Below, piece after piece: positions 1-8,559 of a DNA stretch of 64,000 bases. The position numbers and the translations under genes were made by a program. This stretch comes from OFTM291 sp041741375 (GTDB lineage: Bacteria > Gemmatimonadota > Gemmatimonadetes > Gemmatimonadales > GWC2-71-9), in NCBI GenBank assembly GCA_041741375.1, contig JBGSKF010000143.1, positions 27,168-91,167 on the forward strand, read 5' to 3'. The notes under the pieces were generated by a model. The model saw only the letters and a program-made list of their open reading frames with translations, ran no database searches and had not been told where the DNA came from. The first letter of the stretch is position 1. Every line of letters starts with the position of its first letter.

Positions 1-1
1 C

Positions 2-667
2 CTGTGGATCGACATCGGATCCACCTCGAAGCAGGAGACGCTGAGCCGGATCCGGATCGGCGATCCGGGAGTGCTGGCCGGGGGGGCGATGGCCTTTCCC
101 AATGGACGGATCGTGAGCCGCTGCCTCGACAACCGGATCGGGGCCTTCGTGGTGCTCGAGGCGCTGCGATTGCTCTCCCACGACCGGCCCGCCGCCACCG
201 TCACCGCCGTCGCCACCTCGCAGGAGGAGATCAGCTACACGGGAGGGGGGGCGCGCACCTCCGCCTCGGGCCTCCTCCCCACGGTGGCACTCGTCGTGGA
301 TGTGACCCACGCCTCGGATCACCCCGGCGCACCCAAGAAACGGCAGGGACCGGTCACCCTCGGCGGAGGACCGGTGCTGTCACGCGGAGCAGCCGTGAAC
401 GGGCCGGTGTTCGATCTGCTGGTGGACACGGCGGAGGCGGAAGGAATCCCCTACGCCCTCCAGGCGGCGCCCCGGATCACCGGCACCGACGCCGATGCCA
501 TCTTCACCGCCGCGGCCGGCGTCCCCACCGGACTCGTCTCCGTCCCCAACCGGTACATGCACAGCCCGAACGAGATGGTGGCGTTGGAAGATCTGGTGCT
601 CACTGCCCGGCTGCTCGCCGCCTTCGCCCGGCGGGTCACCCCCGCCCACGACTTCATCCCGCGGTGA
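2..667 (+). CDS. M42 family metallopeptidase (glutamyl aminopeptidase type), 5' truncated by window edge
   Basis: The reading frame is open from the first base and ends at TGA, so only the C-terminal 221 residues are present. M42 enzymes are dinuclear-metal aminopeptidases forming large dodecameric shells in the cytoplasm. Visible family marks are the metal Asp in SRCLDNRIG, the catalytic/metal Glu pair in TSQEEISYTGG, the later metal Asp in VVDVTHA and the metal His in RYMHSPNEM near the end. The order and spacing match the catalytic half of the family. It could equally be called an M42 endoglucanase homologue, an older name for the same family. The class is clear; substrate preference is not visible. 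Confidence 0.88.
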   Translation: MWIDIGSTSKQETLSRIRIGDPGVLAGGAMAFPNGRIVSRCLDNRIGAFVVLEALRLLSHDRPAATVTAVATSQEEISYTGGGARTSASGLLPTVALVVDVTHASDHPGAPKKRQGPVTLGGGPVLSRGAAVNGPVFDLLVDTAEAEGIPYALQAAPRITGTDADAIFTAAAGVPTGLVSVPNRYMHSPNEMVALEDLVLTARLLAAFARRVTPAHDFIPR

Positions 668-698
668 ACAATCTTCTTGTCCCAATGGGACCGCCACG

Positions 699-783
699 GC
701 CCGTCATTCCCGCGAACGCGGGAATCCATTTTCCTCCTCAATCCCGCGTGTACATGGATCCCCGCTTCCGCGGGGATGACGAT
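699..783. repeat. Paired palindromic intergenic element (PAR/REP-like)
   Basis: Two short hairpins face each other: a GTCATTCCCGCG...CGCGGGAATCC stem and, about 40 bases on, a GGATCCCCGC...GCGGGGATGAC stem. The same kind of unit recurs near 5417, 61036 and 63385. It lies just after the M42 gene and may act as a transcript end or simply be a dispersed repeat. Confidence 0.7.
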
Positions 784-800
784 TGATCCGCGATTTCCTT

Positions 801-873
801 TCATTGATCATTGATCATTGATCGTTGGTCATTGATCATTGATCATTGGTCATTGATCATTGATCATTGATTC
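801..873. repeat. Heptanucleotide tandem repeat (ATTGATC type)
   Basis: About ten units of a 7-nt repeat, mainly ATTGATC with GTTGGTC variants. It runs into the 3' end of the minus-strand HEAT-repeat gene and supplies its last codons (Asn-Asp-Gln) and stop codon. Confidence 0.9.
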
Positions 874-2350
874 TTGCGATCGCCTCCTCCGCCGCACGCG
901 CCACCACCTCATCCGAGTCCTTCTCCAGGGCACGGAGCGCGGGGACCGCGGCGGGCCCTGCCAGGGCGAGGGCACCCACCGCGCCGAGCCGCTCACTGCG
1001 CGGACGACTCCGGAAGCGCTTCGCCTCCGGCTGAGCCGCCCGCAGAATCGCCTGGATCGTGTCCGGAGTTCCGATCCGCCCCAGAGTCCGGAGCATCTCG
1101 CGCCGGACGTCGGAGTGGGTCTCCCGTTCCAGCAGCGCCGCCAGCACCATCCCGATGGAACGCCCGCGTCGCCGGCCATCGAGGTGCATCAAGGCCTCGA
1201 GGCGCACCGGGGCCGCGGGGTCCCGGAGCATCTGGCGGATCGGTTCCATTGCCTGGGAGGTGCCAAGTTTGGCCAGGGCTCCCGCCACCGAGCGACGCAC
1301 CCTCTCATCCTCGTGATGAATCCTCCTGGCCAGTTCAGGGATCGCCTCCACCAGGTCCATGTCGCCGCAGAGATCCGCCGCGTTCCGCACCACGTACCAC
1401 ACCGGGTGGCTCAGGTAATCGATGATGATCCCCGCGTTTTCTTTCATCTGCGTCAGGGCTGTGTAATATCCCCGCCGTTCCGCCATGCCATCCGCCGTCG
1501 CCAGCATCTCCATGAGCACCTCGGCGGAGCGGCCCCCGACGTGACGAAGCAAGGTGGTCGCTTCCCGCCGGCGGGTCCCGGTCCCCGTGGCTCGCGCCAG
1601 ACGGTTCAGTGCCTCACCCCCGATCAGACGCTGGAGCTCGATCCGGCAGGTGCGCTGGAACTCCTGGGTCGCGGCCGACACCAGAAGTTCCTCGATGGCC
1701 ACTCCCACTGTGAGAAGGTCATCCCACTGCTCGGTGTCCCGGGCCATCGTGCCCCTCTCGACCAGATGGGCGAGTTCCTCCCGGGCCGGGGAGGTATCCA
1801 CATCCACCGGGGCGGATGCCCCTTGGACCAGGTCGAAATCCCGGATCAGGTCGGCTGTGGTCTCCTCCCCATGCGAAACGACACCACTCGCCGGCGCCGG
1901 GGAACTCTCCAACGTGATGGGATCCTCCGCGGCCAGGTTGTGGATGACCAGATCGGTCCCGCTTTCACGCAGCGTCACCTGGGTCCTGACGGCATCCCCG
2001 AGAGAACCGGCGAACGAGGCGAACGAGGCGTACGTACCTCCCGGTGCCGCCAGAGCGCGTGCCACTGCCAGGACAGGTCCCTCGCCACAATTCCGGGGGA
2101 ATTCCACGACCCCGACATGGTGGATCAGCAATGTATCGCTGAGAAGGGTCGCGCCCGGGGCCTCGGGGTGGATCGCATGCCCATTCACCCAGAGGGTCCG
2201 GACCTCCGCCGCCATCGAGAGCCCCGTTTCGGCGATGCCTTGCAGAACGCGGTCGGTCACGGCCCGGACGGTTCGATCCTTACCCGGAATGTGGCCGAGA
2301 ACGTGCACCAGAAGGGCGAAATCCGTTGTCAAGATGTGCGGCGTCATCAT
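857..2350 (-). CDS. HEAT-repeat protein
   Basis: A 497-residue cytoplasmic protein with no signal peptide. The C-terminal half, from about residue 290, is a series of roughly 30-residue helical repeats with the HEAT pattern, such as stretches around DERVRRSVAGALAKLG and APVRLEALMHL. The N-terminal 200 residues do not resemble anything I recognise. HEAT arrays are protein-binding scaffolds, so a catalytic role is not suggested. A double ATG at 2350/2347 is chosen; an in-frame TTG at 2368 would add six residues. It follows the ECF transporter ATPase by about 20 bases and may be the last gene of that operon. The final three residues and stop lie in a heptamer repeat, so the C-terminus may be recently altered. 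Confidence 0.75.
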   Translation of the reverse strand: MMTPHILTTDFALLVHVLGHIPGKDRTVRAVTDRVLQGIAETGLSMAAEVRTLWVNGHAIHPEAPGATLLSDTLLIHHVGVVEFPRNCGEGPVLAVARALAAPGGTYASFASFAGSLGDAVRTQVTLRESGTDLVIHNLAAEDPITLESSPAPASGVVSHGEETTADLIRDFDLVQGASAPVDVDTSPAREELAHLVERGTMARDTEQWDDLLTVGVAIEELLVSAATQEFQRTCRIELQRLIGGEALNRLARATGTGTRRREATTLLRHVGGRSAEVLMEMLATADGMAERRGYYTALTQMKENAGIIIDYLSHPVWYVVRNAADLCGDMDLVEAIPELARRIHHEDERVRRSVAGALAKLGTSQAMEPIRQMLRDPAAPVRLEALMHLDGRRRGRSIGMVLAALLERETHSDVRREMLRTLGRIGTPDTIQAILRAAQPEAKRFRSRPRSERLGAVGALALAGPAAVPALRALEKDSDEVVARAAEEAIARINDQ

Positions 2351-2371
2351 GTGACGTGACCAGAGCAAGGA

Positions 2372-3178
2372 TCATGCACGCTCAGTCGCCAATCGGTGAG
2401 CGAGTCGGTCACGTCTCCATTCCCACTCTCCAAGCTCAAGTTTCGCAACGATATCCAACAGCGGATGCCGAGGAACACCGGGCGTGGCGGAGCGGGACAG
2501 CAATCGGGAAACCGGGAGGTCATGGACAATCTTTCCGCCCTCGAGAACCACACCCCGGTCCAGAGTTTCCGCTGCGAATACCGGATCATGTGTCACCGCG
2601 AAGACACTTCCCCCGCCGTGGAGATGCTCCCGAAGGAGACGATGGACCAGCTCGCGACTCCTCAGGTCCAGCCCCGCGGTCGGTTCATCCAGGATGAGGA
2701 GACTCGGCTCCGTCACCAATATTGTCGCCATGGCCACCAGGCGGCGGTGCGGAGCCGGAAGATCCCAGGGATTTTCCAACCGGGCGCCCGGAAGACCCAC
2801 CCTCTCCAGCACCTCCGCCGTCCTCCTCCTCGTCTCTTCCCGGCCTACCCCCATCTGTTCGAGCCCGAAGGTCACCTCCGCCTCCACCGTTCGGGCAAAG
2901 AGTTGGGCCTCCGGGTGCTGGAAGAGGTAGCCCGCCCGACCGGCAAGATCCTCCGGGTGACGCCCCCCGGTGCCGGTCCCCAGCGTGGTGACGGTCCCCG
3001 AGGTGGGATGCAGGAGTGCCATGGCGAGGCGGGTCAGGGTGGTCTTGCCCGCGCCGTTGGAGCCGAAGAGGCCCACGGCTTCGCCGGCTCCCACCTGGAA
3101 GGAGACGGCGTCCAGCACCGGCGGGCCATTGCGGTAATGGAAGGAGACATCAGAGAAATCGAGATGGGGTGTCGTCAT
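2372..3178 (-). CDS. ECF transporter ATPase EcfA, intact Walker A, degenerate signature motif
   Basis: A 268-residue ABC ATPase of an energy-coupling factor vitamin/metal importer. Walker A (GSNGAGKT, 39-46), Q-loop (FQHPEAQLF, Gln87), Walker B (LLILDEP, Asp164-Glu165) and the switch His (VTHD, His197) are all present. The ABC signature, normally LSGGQ, reads LPAPH at 140-144 with no length change. ATG at 3178 overlaps the stop of the neighbouring ATPase (ATGA). Because ABC sites form between the Walker A of one subunit and the signature of the other, this protein can build one good site with its partner and contributes a poor signature to the other. The ECF assignment rests on the four-gene context. 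Confidence 0.88.
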   Translation of the reverse strand: MTTPHLDFSDVSFHYRNGPPVLDAVSFQVGAGEAVGLFGSNGAGKTTLTRLAMALLHPTSGTVTTLGTGTGGRHPEDLAGRAGYLFQHPEAQLFARTVEAEVTFGLEQMGVGREETRRRTAEVLERVGLPGARLENPWDLPAPHRRLVAMATILVTEPSLLILDEPTAGLDLRSRELVHRLLREHLHGGGSVFAVTHDPVFAAETLDRGVVLEGGKIVHDLPVSRLLSRSATPGVPRHPLLDIVAKLELGEWEWRRDRLAHRLATERA

Positions 3179-4017
3179 CTCCGCCACCGTTCCAGAAACT
3201 CCTCCGTGAAGACGGGAAGGGGATTCCTGGTCCGGGGAGATTCGGGGATGAGCCGCCGAATCGACTCCGCCAGCAGAGCCACACTGGTGTTTCCCGCCTC
3301 GCTTCCCCGGCAAGCCGTGGTGCGCAGCACCTCCCCGGGCCGTCCGTCGGCGGCGACCCGGCCACCGGAGAGGAACACGAGGCGGTGTGCCACCGGAGCC
3401 AGGAGATCGGCATCCTCGCTCGCCACCACAACGGCGGCACCACGCCGCGCCTCCTCCCGGAGGAGGGCGGTCAACTGGTTGCGTCCCGCATCGTCGAGCG
3501 CCAGGGCCGGTTCGTCGAGGAGCCAGAGATCGGGATTTGTGGCCGCGAGTGCCGCCAGCAGGACGCGTCTCGTTTCCCCCCCCGACAGTGTCCCCGGGTG
3601 GCGGTCCCGGAGATGATCCACCGCGAGCCGGGTGAGGGAGCGATCCACCGTTGCCGTGATCCGGGAACGGGGCCAGCCGAGCGTGGCGGGGGTGAAGGCC
3701 ACCTCCTCCCAGACGGTGTTGGCGACGCCGGAAAGCTGGAGCGTGGGGGACGGGAGCAACTGGGCCACACGGCCGGCCAGCGCGGCAGGCGCCGACGGGT
3801 CGGAGCCGAGGGTCCGGATCCGGCCCGACACGATCCCGCCCAGGTGTCGCGGCGCCGCCCCCGACGCGAGGGCGAGAAGGGTGCTTGCCCCCGCCCCGGC
3901 CGGCCCGAAGAGCCAGGAAATCTCCCCGCATTCGAGGTCGAGCGTGAGGCCGCGGATCGCGGGGTCGGGAGTCTCCGGATAGCGGTAGGTAACCTCTTCG
4001 AAGCGCACGCCTCTCAT
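3175..4017 (-). CDS. ECF transporter ATPase EcfA', degenerate Walker A, Q-loop and switch His
   Basis: A 280-residue second ABC ATPase of the ECF module. The signature LSGGE (144-148) and Walker B (LWLLDEP, Asp168-Glu169) are intact. Three nucleotide-contact positions are not: Walker A reads GPAGAGAST with Ala44 (codon GCA) where Lys is expected, the Q-loop Gln position is Pro89, and the switch His is Glu201 (ASED). These are exactly the elements that would pair with the degenerate signature of the partner ATPase. The C-terminal 60 residues are a family-typical extension. It overlaps both neighbours by ATGA, so the four genes are translationally coupled. Calling it a one-site ATPase is inference from the motifs. 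Confidence 0.88.
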   Translation of the reverse strand: MRGVRFEEVTYRYPETPDPAIRGLTLDLECGEISWLFGPAGAGASTLLALASGAAPRHLGGIVSGRIRTLGSDPSAPAALAGRVAQLLPSPTLQLSGVANTVWEEVAFTPATLGWPRSRITATVDRSLTRLAVDHLRDRHPGTLSGGETRRVLLAALAATNPDLWLLDEPALALDDAGRNQLTALLREEARRGAAVVVASEDADLLAPVAHRLVFLSGGRVAADGRPGEVLRTTACRGSEAGNTSVALLAESIRRLIPESPRTRNPLPVFTEEFLERWRR

Positions 4018-4763
4018 CGGAAGATCCGGTACAGGATGGCGGCGATGACGGCCAGTGCGATTCCCCAGCGGAGCAGGTGATCCAGGAGTGTGACCGCGGG
4101 CGGTGCCAGGGGAGTCCGCGGCCGGCGGGAGGGGAGCCCCCGCGTCTCCAGTCCCAACGCCCTTTCGTCCACCTCGATCAAGGCGCCGAGCAGGAGGGGG
4201 ACGAGAAGAGGCCGAAGGGCGCGGATCCGGCGCACGGGGGATCCGGTGAGCCGGAGCCCCCGGGCCCGCTGGGCCGCCAGGATGGCCCGGGTACGGTCCT
4301 GAAAGCGATGGATGGTGTGGAGGGTGGCGATGGCGAGCCAGGTTCCGGTCCACGCCACCCGCCCTCCCCGGGCGGCCACAGCGTCAAGAAGGCGTGAGGT
4401 GTCAAGGGTACGGTACCAGGTGAGGGTCACCAAAATGATGACGCCCAGCCGGCTCCCCTGCGTCAGGGAGAGGTACAGGCCGTCCCGGGCCAGGGTGCGA
4501 CCCCCGAACATCACCGGGTTGGACCCCGGATCCGCCAGCACGGCGTGGATCAACACCAGAAAGAACCAGAGTGGCGCCACCAGCAGGAACCCATGCCACA
4601 GCGTGTCCCGCACTCGGCTGGCCAGAACCACGAGTGCCACCACAAGGAAATGGAGGAGCGGCCCCTCCCAGGGGGGAAGTGCCAGCGAGAGGATCGCGGT
4701 GCCGGTGGCGAGCACGGCGCTGGTGAAGGGATGCACGCGTGTGGGTGACGGTCCCCCGGTCAT
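4014..4763 (-). CDS. ECF transporter transmembrane component EcfT
   Basis: A 249-residue integral membrane protein with about five to six hydrophobic segments. EcfT connects the substrate-binding S component to the two ATPases through two cytoplasmic coupling helices bearing Ala-Arg-Gly-like motifs; here these are AQRARGL (near residue 165) and LETRGL (near 205). Start ATG at 4763 overlaps the stop of the S component (ATGA). The position between S component and ATPases fixes the assignment. Nothing in the sequence reveals the substrate. Confidence 0.85.
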   Translation of the reverse strand: MTGGPSPTRVHPFTSAVLATGTAILSLALPPWEGPLLHFLVVALVVLASRVRDTLWHGFLLVAPLWFFLVLIHAVLADPGSNPVMFGGRTLARDGLYLSLTQGSRLGVIILVTLTWYRTLDTSRLLDAVAARGGRVAWTGTWLAIATLHTIHRFQDRTRAILAAQRARGLRLTGSPVRRIRALRPLLVPLLLGALIEVDERALGLETRGLPSRRPRTPLAPPAVTLLDHLLRWGIALAVIAAILYRIFR

Positions 4764-5341
4764 GACAGCGGTTCCGATCCGATGGCCCGGGCCGCGAGGG
4801 GGAAACGGGCCCGCATCCGGCGCGGGAGCGACACGAGCAGGAAGCCGACCAGCGCGAACGACGCCGCCTTGTCCGCCAGGTCGGTGGCGAGACTCGCCGC
4901 CAGCACCGCCCGGTCGAGCGGCACCCCCATGCCGTTGAGAAGGGAGACGAGGGCCGTGACCCCCGTCGCGGTGACCCCCCGGAAGAGCAGGTAGGAGATG
5001 ACCGCCGACACCGCTCCCGCCACCGTGCCGGTGAGCAGACCCCAGCCCACTGCGGGGAGCACCCCACGGAATCCCGCCCGGCGCGCCGCGAGCCAGGTGG
5101 CCACCGCGATGATCACCTGGATCGGGGCAAAGGCGAGCCACTGGTACCCCGACAAGAGCCCCGAGAGGAGCTGGCTCAGGAGCCCGGCGGCGATCCCCGC
5201 GCCGAGTCCCCCCAGGGCGGTGGCGAGCATCGTCCCGACCGTGTCGAGATAGACCGGGAGCCCGATTTCGGCCACCAGCCGCCCGATCACCAGGTTGATC
5301 GCCACCGCGGCGGGCACCAGCGCCAGGGTCCGGGGGCTCAT
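4760..5341 (-). CDS. ECF transporter S component (substrate unknown)
   Basis: A 193-residue, very hydrophobic protein with about six membrane spans and no signal peptide, the size expected of an S component. The pattern near residues 22-50, LVAEIGLPVYLDTVGTM followed by a Gly/Ala-rich helix, is typical of vitamin-family S components. It is the first gene of a four-gene operon (S-T-A'-A), which makes it a dedicated group I-like module. No riboswitch is obvious in the 120 bases upstream, so the ligand cannot be inferred. It diverges from the M28 peptidase gene. Confidence 0.75.
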   Translation of the reverse strand: MSPRTLALVPAAVAINLVIGRLVAEIGLPVYLDTVGTMLATALGGLGAGIAAGLLSQLLSGLLSGYQWLAFAPIQVIIAVATWLAARRAGFRGVLPAVGWGLLTGTVAGAVSAVISYLLFRGVTATGVTALVSLLNGMGVPLDRAVLAASLATDLADKAASFALVGFLLVSLPRRMRARFPLAARAIGSEPLS

Positions 5342-5416
5342 CGGCGATGACGGGGGAGCGGTTTCGGTGTATGATCCATGGGCAGTAGTTGGGTATCGGT
5401 GAATGCAATGACAACC

Positions 5417-5452
5417 GTCATTCCCGCGCAAGCGGGAATCCAGTTCTCCAAT
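5417..5452. repeat. PAR/REP-like palindrome
   Basis: A GTCATTCCCGCG/CGGGAATCC stem of the family seen at 699. It lies between the divergent ECF operon and the M28 gene, directly before the M28 start. Confidence 0.65.
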
Positions 5453-5461
5453 CAGGTGTGC

Positions 5462-6736
5462 ATGATGAAGATCCAGTCTCGCCTCGTTCTGGCCGGCATG
5501 GCGTTGGTCCTTGCCGCCGTCCCCGTTCAACCAATCCTCCACGCCCAGGCCACCGCCGTCACGGCCGACGTCGCCTACCTGGCGGCGGACCGCCTCGAAG
5601 GCCGCCGCATCGGATCTCCCGGGGCCGACAGCGCCGCCGAGTACATTGCCCGGCGGTTCGCGGCGCTCGGGCTCACGGCGCCCGAGGGCGGCTGGTTCCA
5701 GACCTTCACCGTGTCGCCTTCCGCGCCCGCGGCTCACGGAACTCCGTTCGGCGGTGTGCAGGGCCGGAACGTGATCGGCATTCTCCCCGGAAGCAACCCG
5801 GCGCTCCGTGACGAGTATGTGATCATCGGCGCGCATTACGATCACCTGGGGCTCGGGGGACCGGGGAGTCTCGATCCCGAGTCGCACGCCATTCACAACG
5901 GCGCCGACGACAACGCGTCCGGCACCGCGGCCCTCTTCGAGATCGCCCGGCGGCTCCGGGAGTATCCTCCCGCCCGCTCCGTCCTCTTTCTCGCCTTCAG
6001 CGGCGAGGAACTCGGTCTCCTTGGCTCGGCGGAGTACGTCAAGGCGCCGGTGGTGCCGATCGCACAGTCGGTGGCGATGATCAACCTCGACATGGTGGGC
6101 CGCTTGCGAAACGACCGGCTCATCGTGTACGGGGTGGAGACGGCGCGGGAGTTACGGCCTCTGCTCGATTCGCTCAACGTCCAAGCCGGGTTTGACATGC
6201 ATGCGCAGGGAGACGGGTACGGCCCCTCCGATCACTCCTCGTTCTACGCCGCGCGGATGCCGGTGCTCCATCTCTTCACGGACCTGCACGAGGACTATCA
6301 CCGCCCGAGCGACGACGCCGAGCGGATCGATGCGGAGGGGATCGTGCGGGTGGCGGCGTTCGCGGGCCAGATCGCCACGGCGGTGGGGAACCGTCCCCAG
6401 CGGTTGGCGGTGGTGGATCTCCCGAGGCCCGCGCCGCCGGTGGGATCGGAGAGTGCCACCGGCGGGTACGGGGCCTATCTGGGGAGCATCCCCGACATGA
6501 CCGACAGTCCCGGGGGCGTGCGGTTGTCGGGTGTGCGGAGCGGGAGTCCGGCGGACCAGGCGGGGCTCGTGCAGGGGGATATCCTCATCCGGATAGGGGA
6601 GCACGACGTAGCCGACCTCATGGCGATGACCACGGCGCTCCGGGCCCATCGCCCGGGCGACACGGTGGAGGTGGTCTATCTCCGGAACGGTGAGCGTCAC
6701 TCGGCGCGGGTCACCTTTGGCAAGAGAGAGGGCTGA
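5462..6736 (+). CDS. Secreted M28 family aminopeptidase with C-terminal PDZ domain
   Basis: A 424-residue zinc peptidase expected in the periplasm. A signal peptide (Lys3/Arg7, hydrophobic to about residue 22, HAQA near 27-30) is followed by the M28 domain. Metal and catalytic positions are visible: His125/Asp127 (HYDHLG), Asp149/150 (GADDNASG), Glu182-Glu183 (SGEELG), Asp210 (NLDMVG) and His280 (DYHRPSD). Residues about 330-420 form a PDZ domain (GVRLSGVRSGSPADQAGL... DILIRIG), probably for substrate or partner binding. ATG at 5462 is chosen, with a second ATG one codon later. Family members release N-terminal amino acids from peptides. The next gene begins two bases after the stop, suggesting an operon. 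Confidence 0.9.
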   Translation: MMKIQSRLVLAGMALVLAAVPVQPILHAQATAVTADVAYLAADRLEGRRIGSPGADSAAEYIARRFAALGLTAPEGGWFQTFTVSPSAPAAHGTPFGGVQGRNVIGILPGSNPALRDEYVIIGAHYDHLGLGGPGSLDPESHAIHNGADDNASGTAALFEIARRLREYPPARSVLFLAFSGEELGLLGSAEYVKAPVVPIAQSVAMINLDMVGRLRNDRLIVYGVETARELRPLLDSLNVQAGFDMHAQGDGYGPSDHSSFYAARMPVLHLFTDLHEDYHRPSDDAERIDAEGIVRVAAFAGQIATAVGNRPQRLAVVDLPRPAPPVGSESATGGYGAYLGSIPDMTDSPGGVRLSGVRSGSPADQAGLVQGDILIRIGEHDVADLMAMTTALRAHRPGDTVEVVYLRNGERHSARVTFGKREG

Positions 6737-6738
6737 CC

Positions 6739-7194
6739 GTGGCGGTGCTCGAGGGAGAACGGATAGTGGCGGCGCTGCGCGGGGCGTTCATGCACGAGGC
6801 CACGCGGGAGGAGCTGCTGCAGCTTGCCGCAGACCGGATTCGCGAGGCGGGCCCGCCGTATACTTCTGTCTATCTGTACATGCTCCACGGCGACACCCTG
6901 GTGCTGGAGGCGTACGCGGGTCGGGAGACGGACCATGTGCGGATCCCGGTCGGGACGGGGGTCTGCGGCACGGCGGTGGCGACCGGGGAGGACCAGAACG
7001 TGGGAGACGTGCAGGCGGTGGGGAACTACCTCGCGTGCAATCTCGACACCCGGTCGGAACTCGTGGTGCTGATCCGGCGGGGGGCGTTGATCCTGGGTCA
7101 GATCGACATCGACAGCGACGTGGCGGGGACGTTTGCGGAGGAGGAGGTGGCGGCGGTGCGGACGGTGGCGGACGGGCTGGCGATCCTGCTGTAG
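6739..7194 (+). CDS. GAF-domain protein, free methionine-(R)-sulfoxide reductase-like
   Basis: A 151-residue single GAF domain. The segment IPVGTGVCGTAVATG with Cys76, then NYLACN with Cys100, then RSELVV and GQIDIDS reproduces the layout of fRMsr (MsrC), which reduces free methionine-(R)-sulfoxide with thioredoxin. The two Cys correspond to the catalytic and resolving Cys; the third Cys of the E. coli enzyme is absent. A GTG start at 6739 follows a purine-rich AAGAGAGAGGG site inside the end of the M28 gene. A ligand-sensing GAF role is the alternative, but the Cys pair favours the reductase. Confidence 0.7.
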   Translation: MAVLEGERIVAALRGAFMHEATREELLQLAADRIREAGPPYTSVYLYMLHGDTLVLEAYAGRETDHVRIPVGTGVCGTAVATGEDQNVGDVQAVGNYLACNLDTRSELVVLIRRGALILGQIDIDSDVAGTFAEEEVAAVRTVADGLAILL

Positions 7195-7672
7195 GCGGTC
7201 TGTAGGGGCGCGGCGTGCCGCGCCCGGAATCGGGGTGTAGGGAATGGTACGGGCCGTTCGTGAACGGCCCCGAGTCCCGTCGTCCGGGCCTTGATGTTTA
7301 TGGAACTGCCTCAACGCAGAGGCGCAAGGGCGCAGAAGAGCCTGGTGCCCCCCCTCTCCCCGGATGTAACCGCTGAGGGCGCGGAGGACGCAGAGGGTTG
7401 AGGGCACCCACGACACGTTCCCAGTCTCGGACGGCGGGCATCGGCAGGATGGGGGCCCATCCACCCCCCAACAAAAGCAGCCGATCTCAGCGCGCGAAAC
7501 GTTGAGCGACGGGAATCGTTCGGAGACCCTCCGCGACCTCCGTGCTCTCTGCGGTGCCCTCTTCTAGGGGTGGAAACTACCGATAACACAGATGACGCAG
7601 AGGGATAACGGAGCGGCTCCCGCTTCCCGCTTCACACTTCGAACTTCCGATGGTCGTCTCCGGGAGGATGGC
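7195..7672. other. Intergenic region with palindromes and degenerate repeats
   Basis: No convincing gene. There are two perfect stems (a GGGGCGCGGC/GCCGCGCCC stem near 7203-7226 and a GGGCCGTTC/GAACGGCCC stem near 7250-7270). Then come GCAGAGGCGCAAGGGCGCAGA-like and CCGCGGAGG-like arrays related to the CACAGAGA elements at 16048. Confidence 0.6.
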
Positions 7673-8200
7673 ATGCATAGTCGAGCGTTGATAGCGGCCC
7701 TCGGTTTGATGGTAGCTGCAGCTCCATCTGTGTCCGCCCAGGCGGCGCCCTTGGGCCAGTCGATCCAGGGAAGGACCTTTCAAGAAGTCCACGATCTGGA
7801 CCGAGCGGTGATCGAATGGTTCACCGGCAATGTGCGAGGCGCCAGGAAGGCCGTTGTCCCTCCTGATGTCACGGCGGGGCAGGGAGATGCCTTGCCGTTT
7901 GACGATTCCACCAGGGCCATGAAAGCGCGGGCGTCCATTACTCGGAATGGCGGCGTTAAGGCCGCCGCAGGGGCCGCTAAGGACTGCCTGGGGAGGTCGG
8001 AGGATGCGTGCTTCATGGCGGCTGACGTGGTGCTGGTGATGCGTCCGTTCCGTCGGCGAGGAGAGGGAGGCCGATTCCGCGCAGGATATGTGATTTTTAC
8101 AAAGTATGGTGACACGATCCATCTCACGACGTGGTATGTTGGCTTTGAGGTGTCGGCGGAAGGGATCACCGTGACCGATGTCATCGCGGCTATGAGTTGA
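7673..8200 (+). CDS. Secreted protein of unknown function
   Basis: A 175-residue protein with a clear Sec signal peptide (MHSRALIAALGLMVAAAP, cleavage after VSAQA near residue 24). The ATG at 7673 has a good GGGAGGA ribosome site five bases away. The mature part has a single pair of Cys (CLGRSEDAC) that could form a disulfide. It ends in alternating strand-like segments (RAGYVIFTKYGDTIHLTTWYV) reminiscent of a small beta domain. I do not recognise the family. It is isolated, with long repeat-containing gaps on both sides. Confidence 0.6.
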   Translation: MHSRALIAALGLMVAAAPSVSAQAAPLGQSIQGRTFQEVHDLDRAVIEWFTGNVRGARKAVVPPDVTAGQGDALPFDDSTRAMKARASITRNGGVKAAAGAAKDCLGRSEDACFMAADVVLVMRPFRRRGEGGRFRAGYVIFTKYGDTIHLTTWYVGFEVSAEGITVTDVIAAMS

Positions 8201-8559
8201 AGCGAGTTTTGGTCTCGGATCGGGGAGGTGTAGCCGGGCACCTCGTATGGTGCTGCGGGAAGCACCGAAAGGGGTGTTGCGGCCTGGAGAATCGTTTGTT
8301 GGGGTTTGTGACCGTGAGCCCGGAGGCGTGGCGAGGAGCACAAGTCGGATTCGCAAGGCGCTTGGCGCCCGATTTTCTGGGGGATGCCTGTAACCCCTGA
8401 CAGGGGAATGGCGGTAGGAAGTGGCACAACGCCCGCCCCCCACCCATCGCGTCGATTACGACAGGGGGAGGCACAGGCTTGTGAACTCGAGACTTGCCGC
8501 CTCGATGCTGGTCTCGTAGGATCAGGGGGTCTGTGAAACCCCCGTCATTGAGGTCGATA
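8201..8559. other. Intergenic region
   Basis: No gene recognised. The last 75 bases (from about 8486) match, with few changes, the sequence upstream of the paralogue at 10589, so promoter and leader were duplicated with the gene. Confidence 0.5.

Noticed and set aside
4..786. Long Arg/Pro-rich reading frame across the M42 gene
   Set aside because: Shadow of the M42 coding sequence in a GC-rich frame; no domain, and it runs through the intergenic palindrome.
5342..5461. Riboswitch upstream of the ECF S component
   Set aside because: The 120-base gap is largely occupied by a dispersed palindrome; no known vitamin riboswitch core could be recognised.
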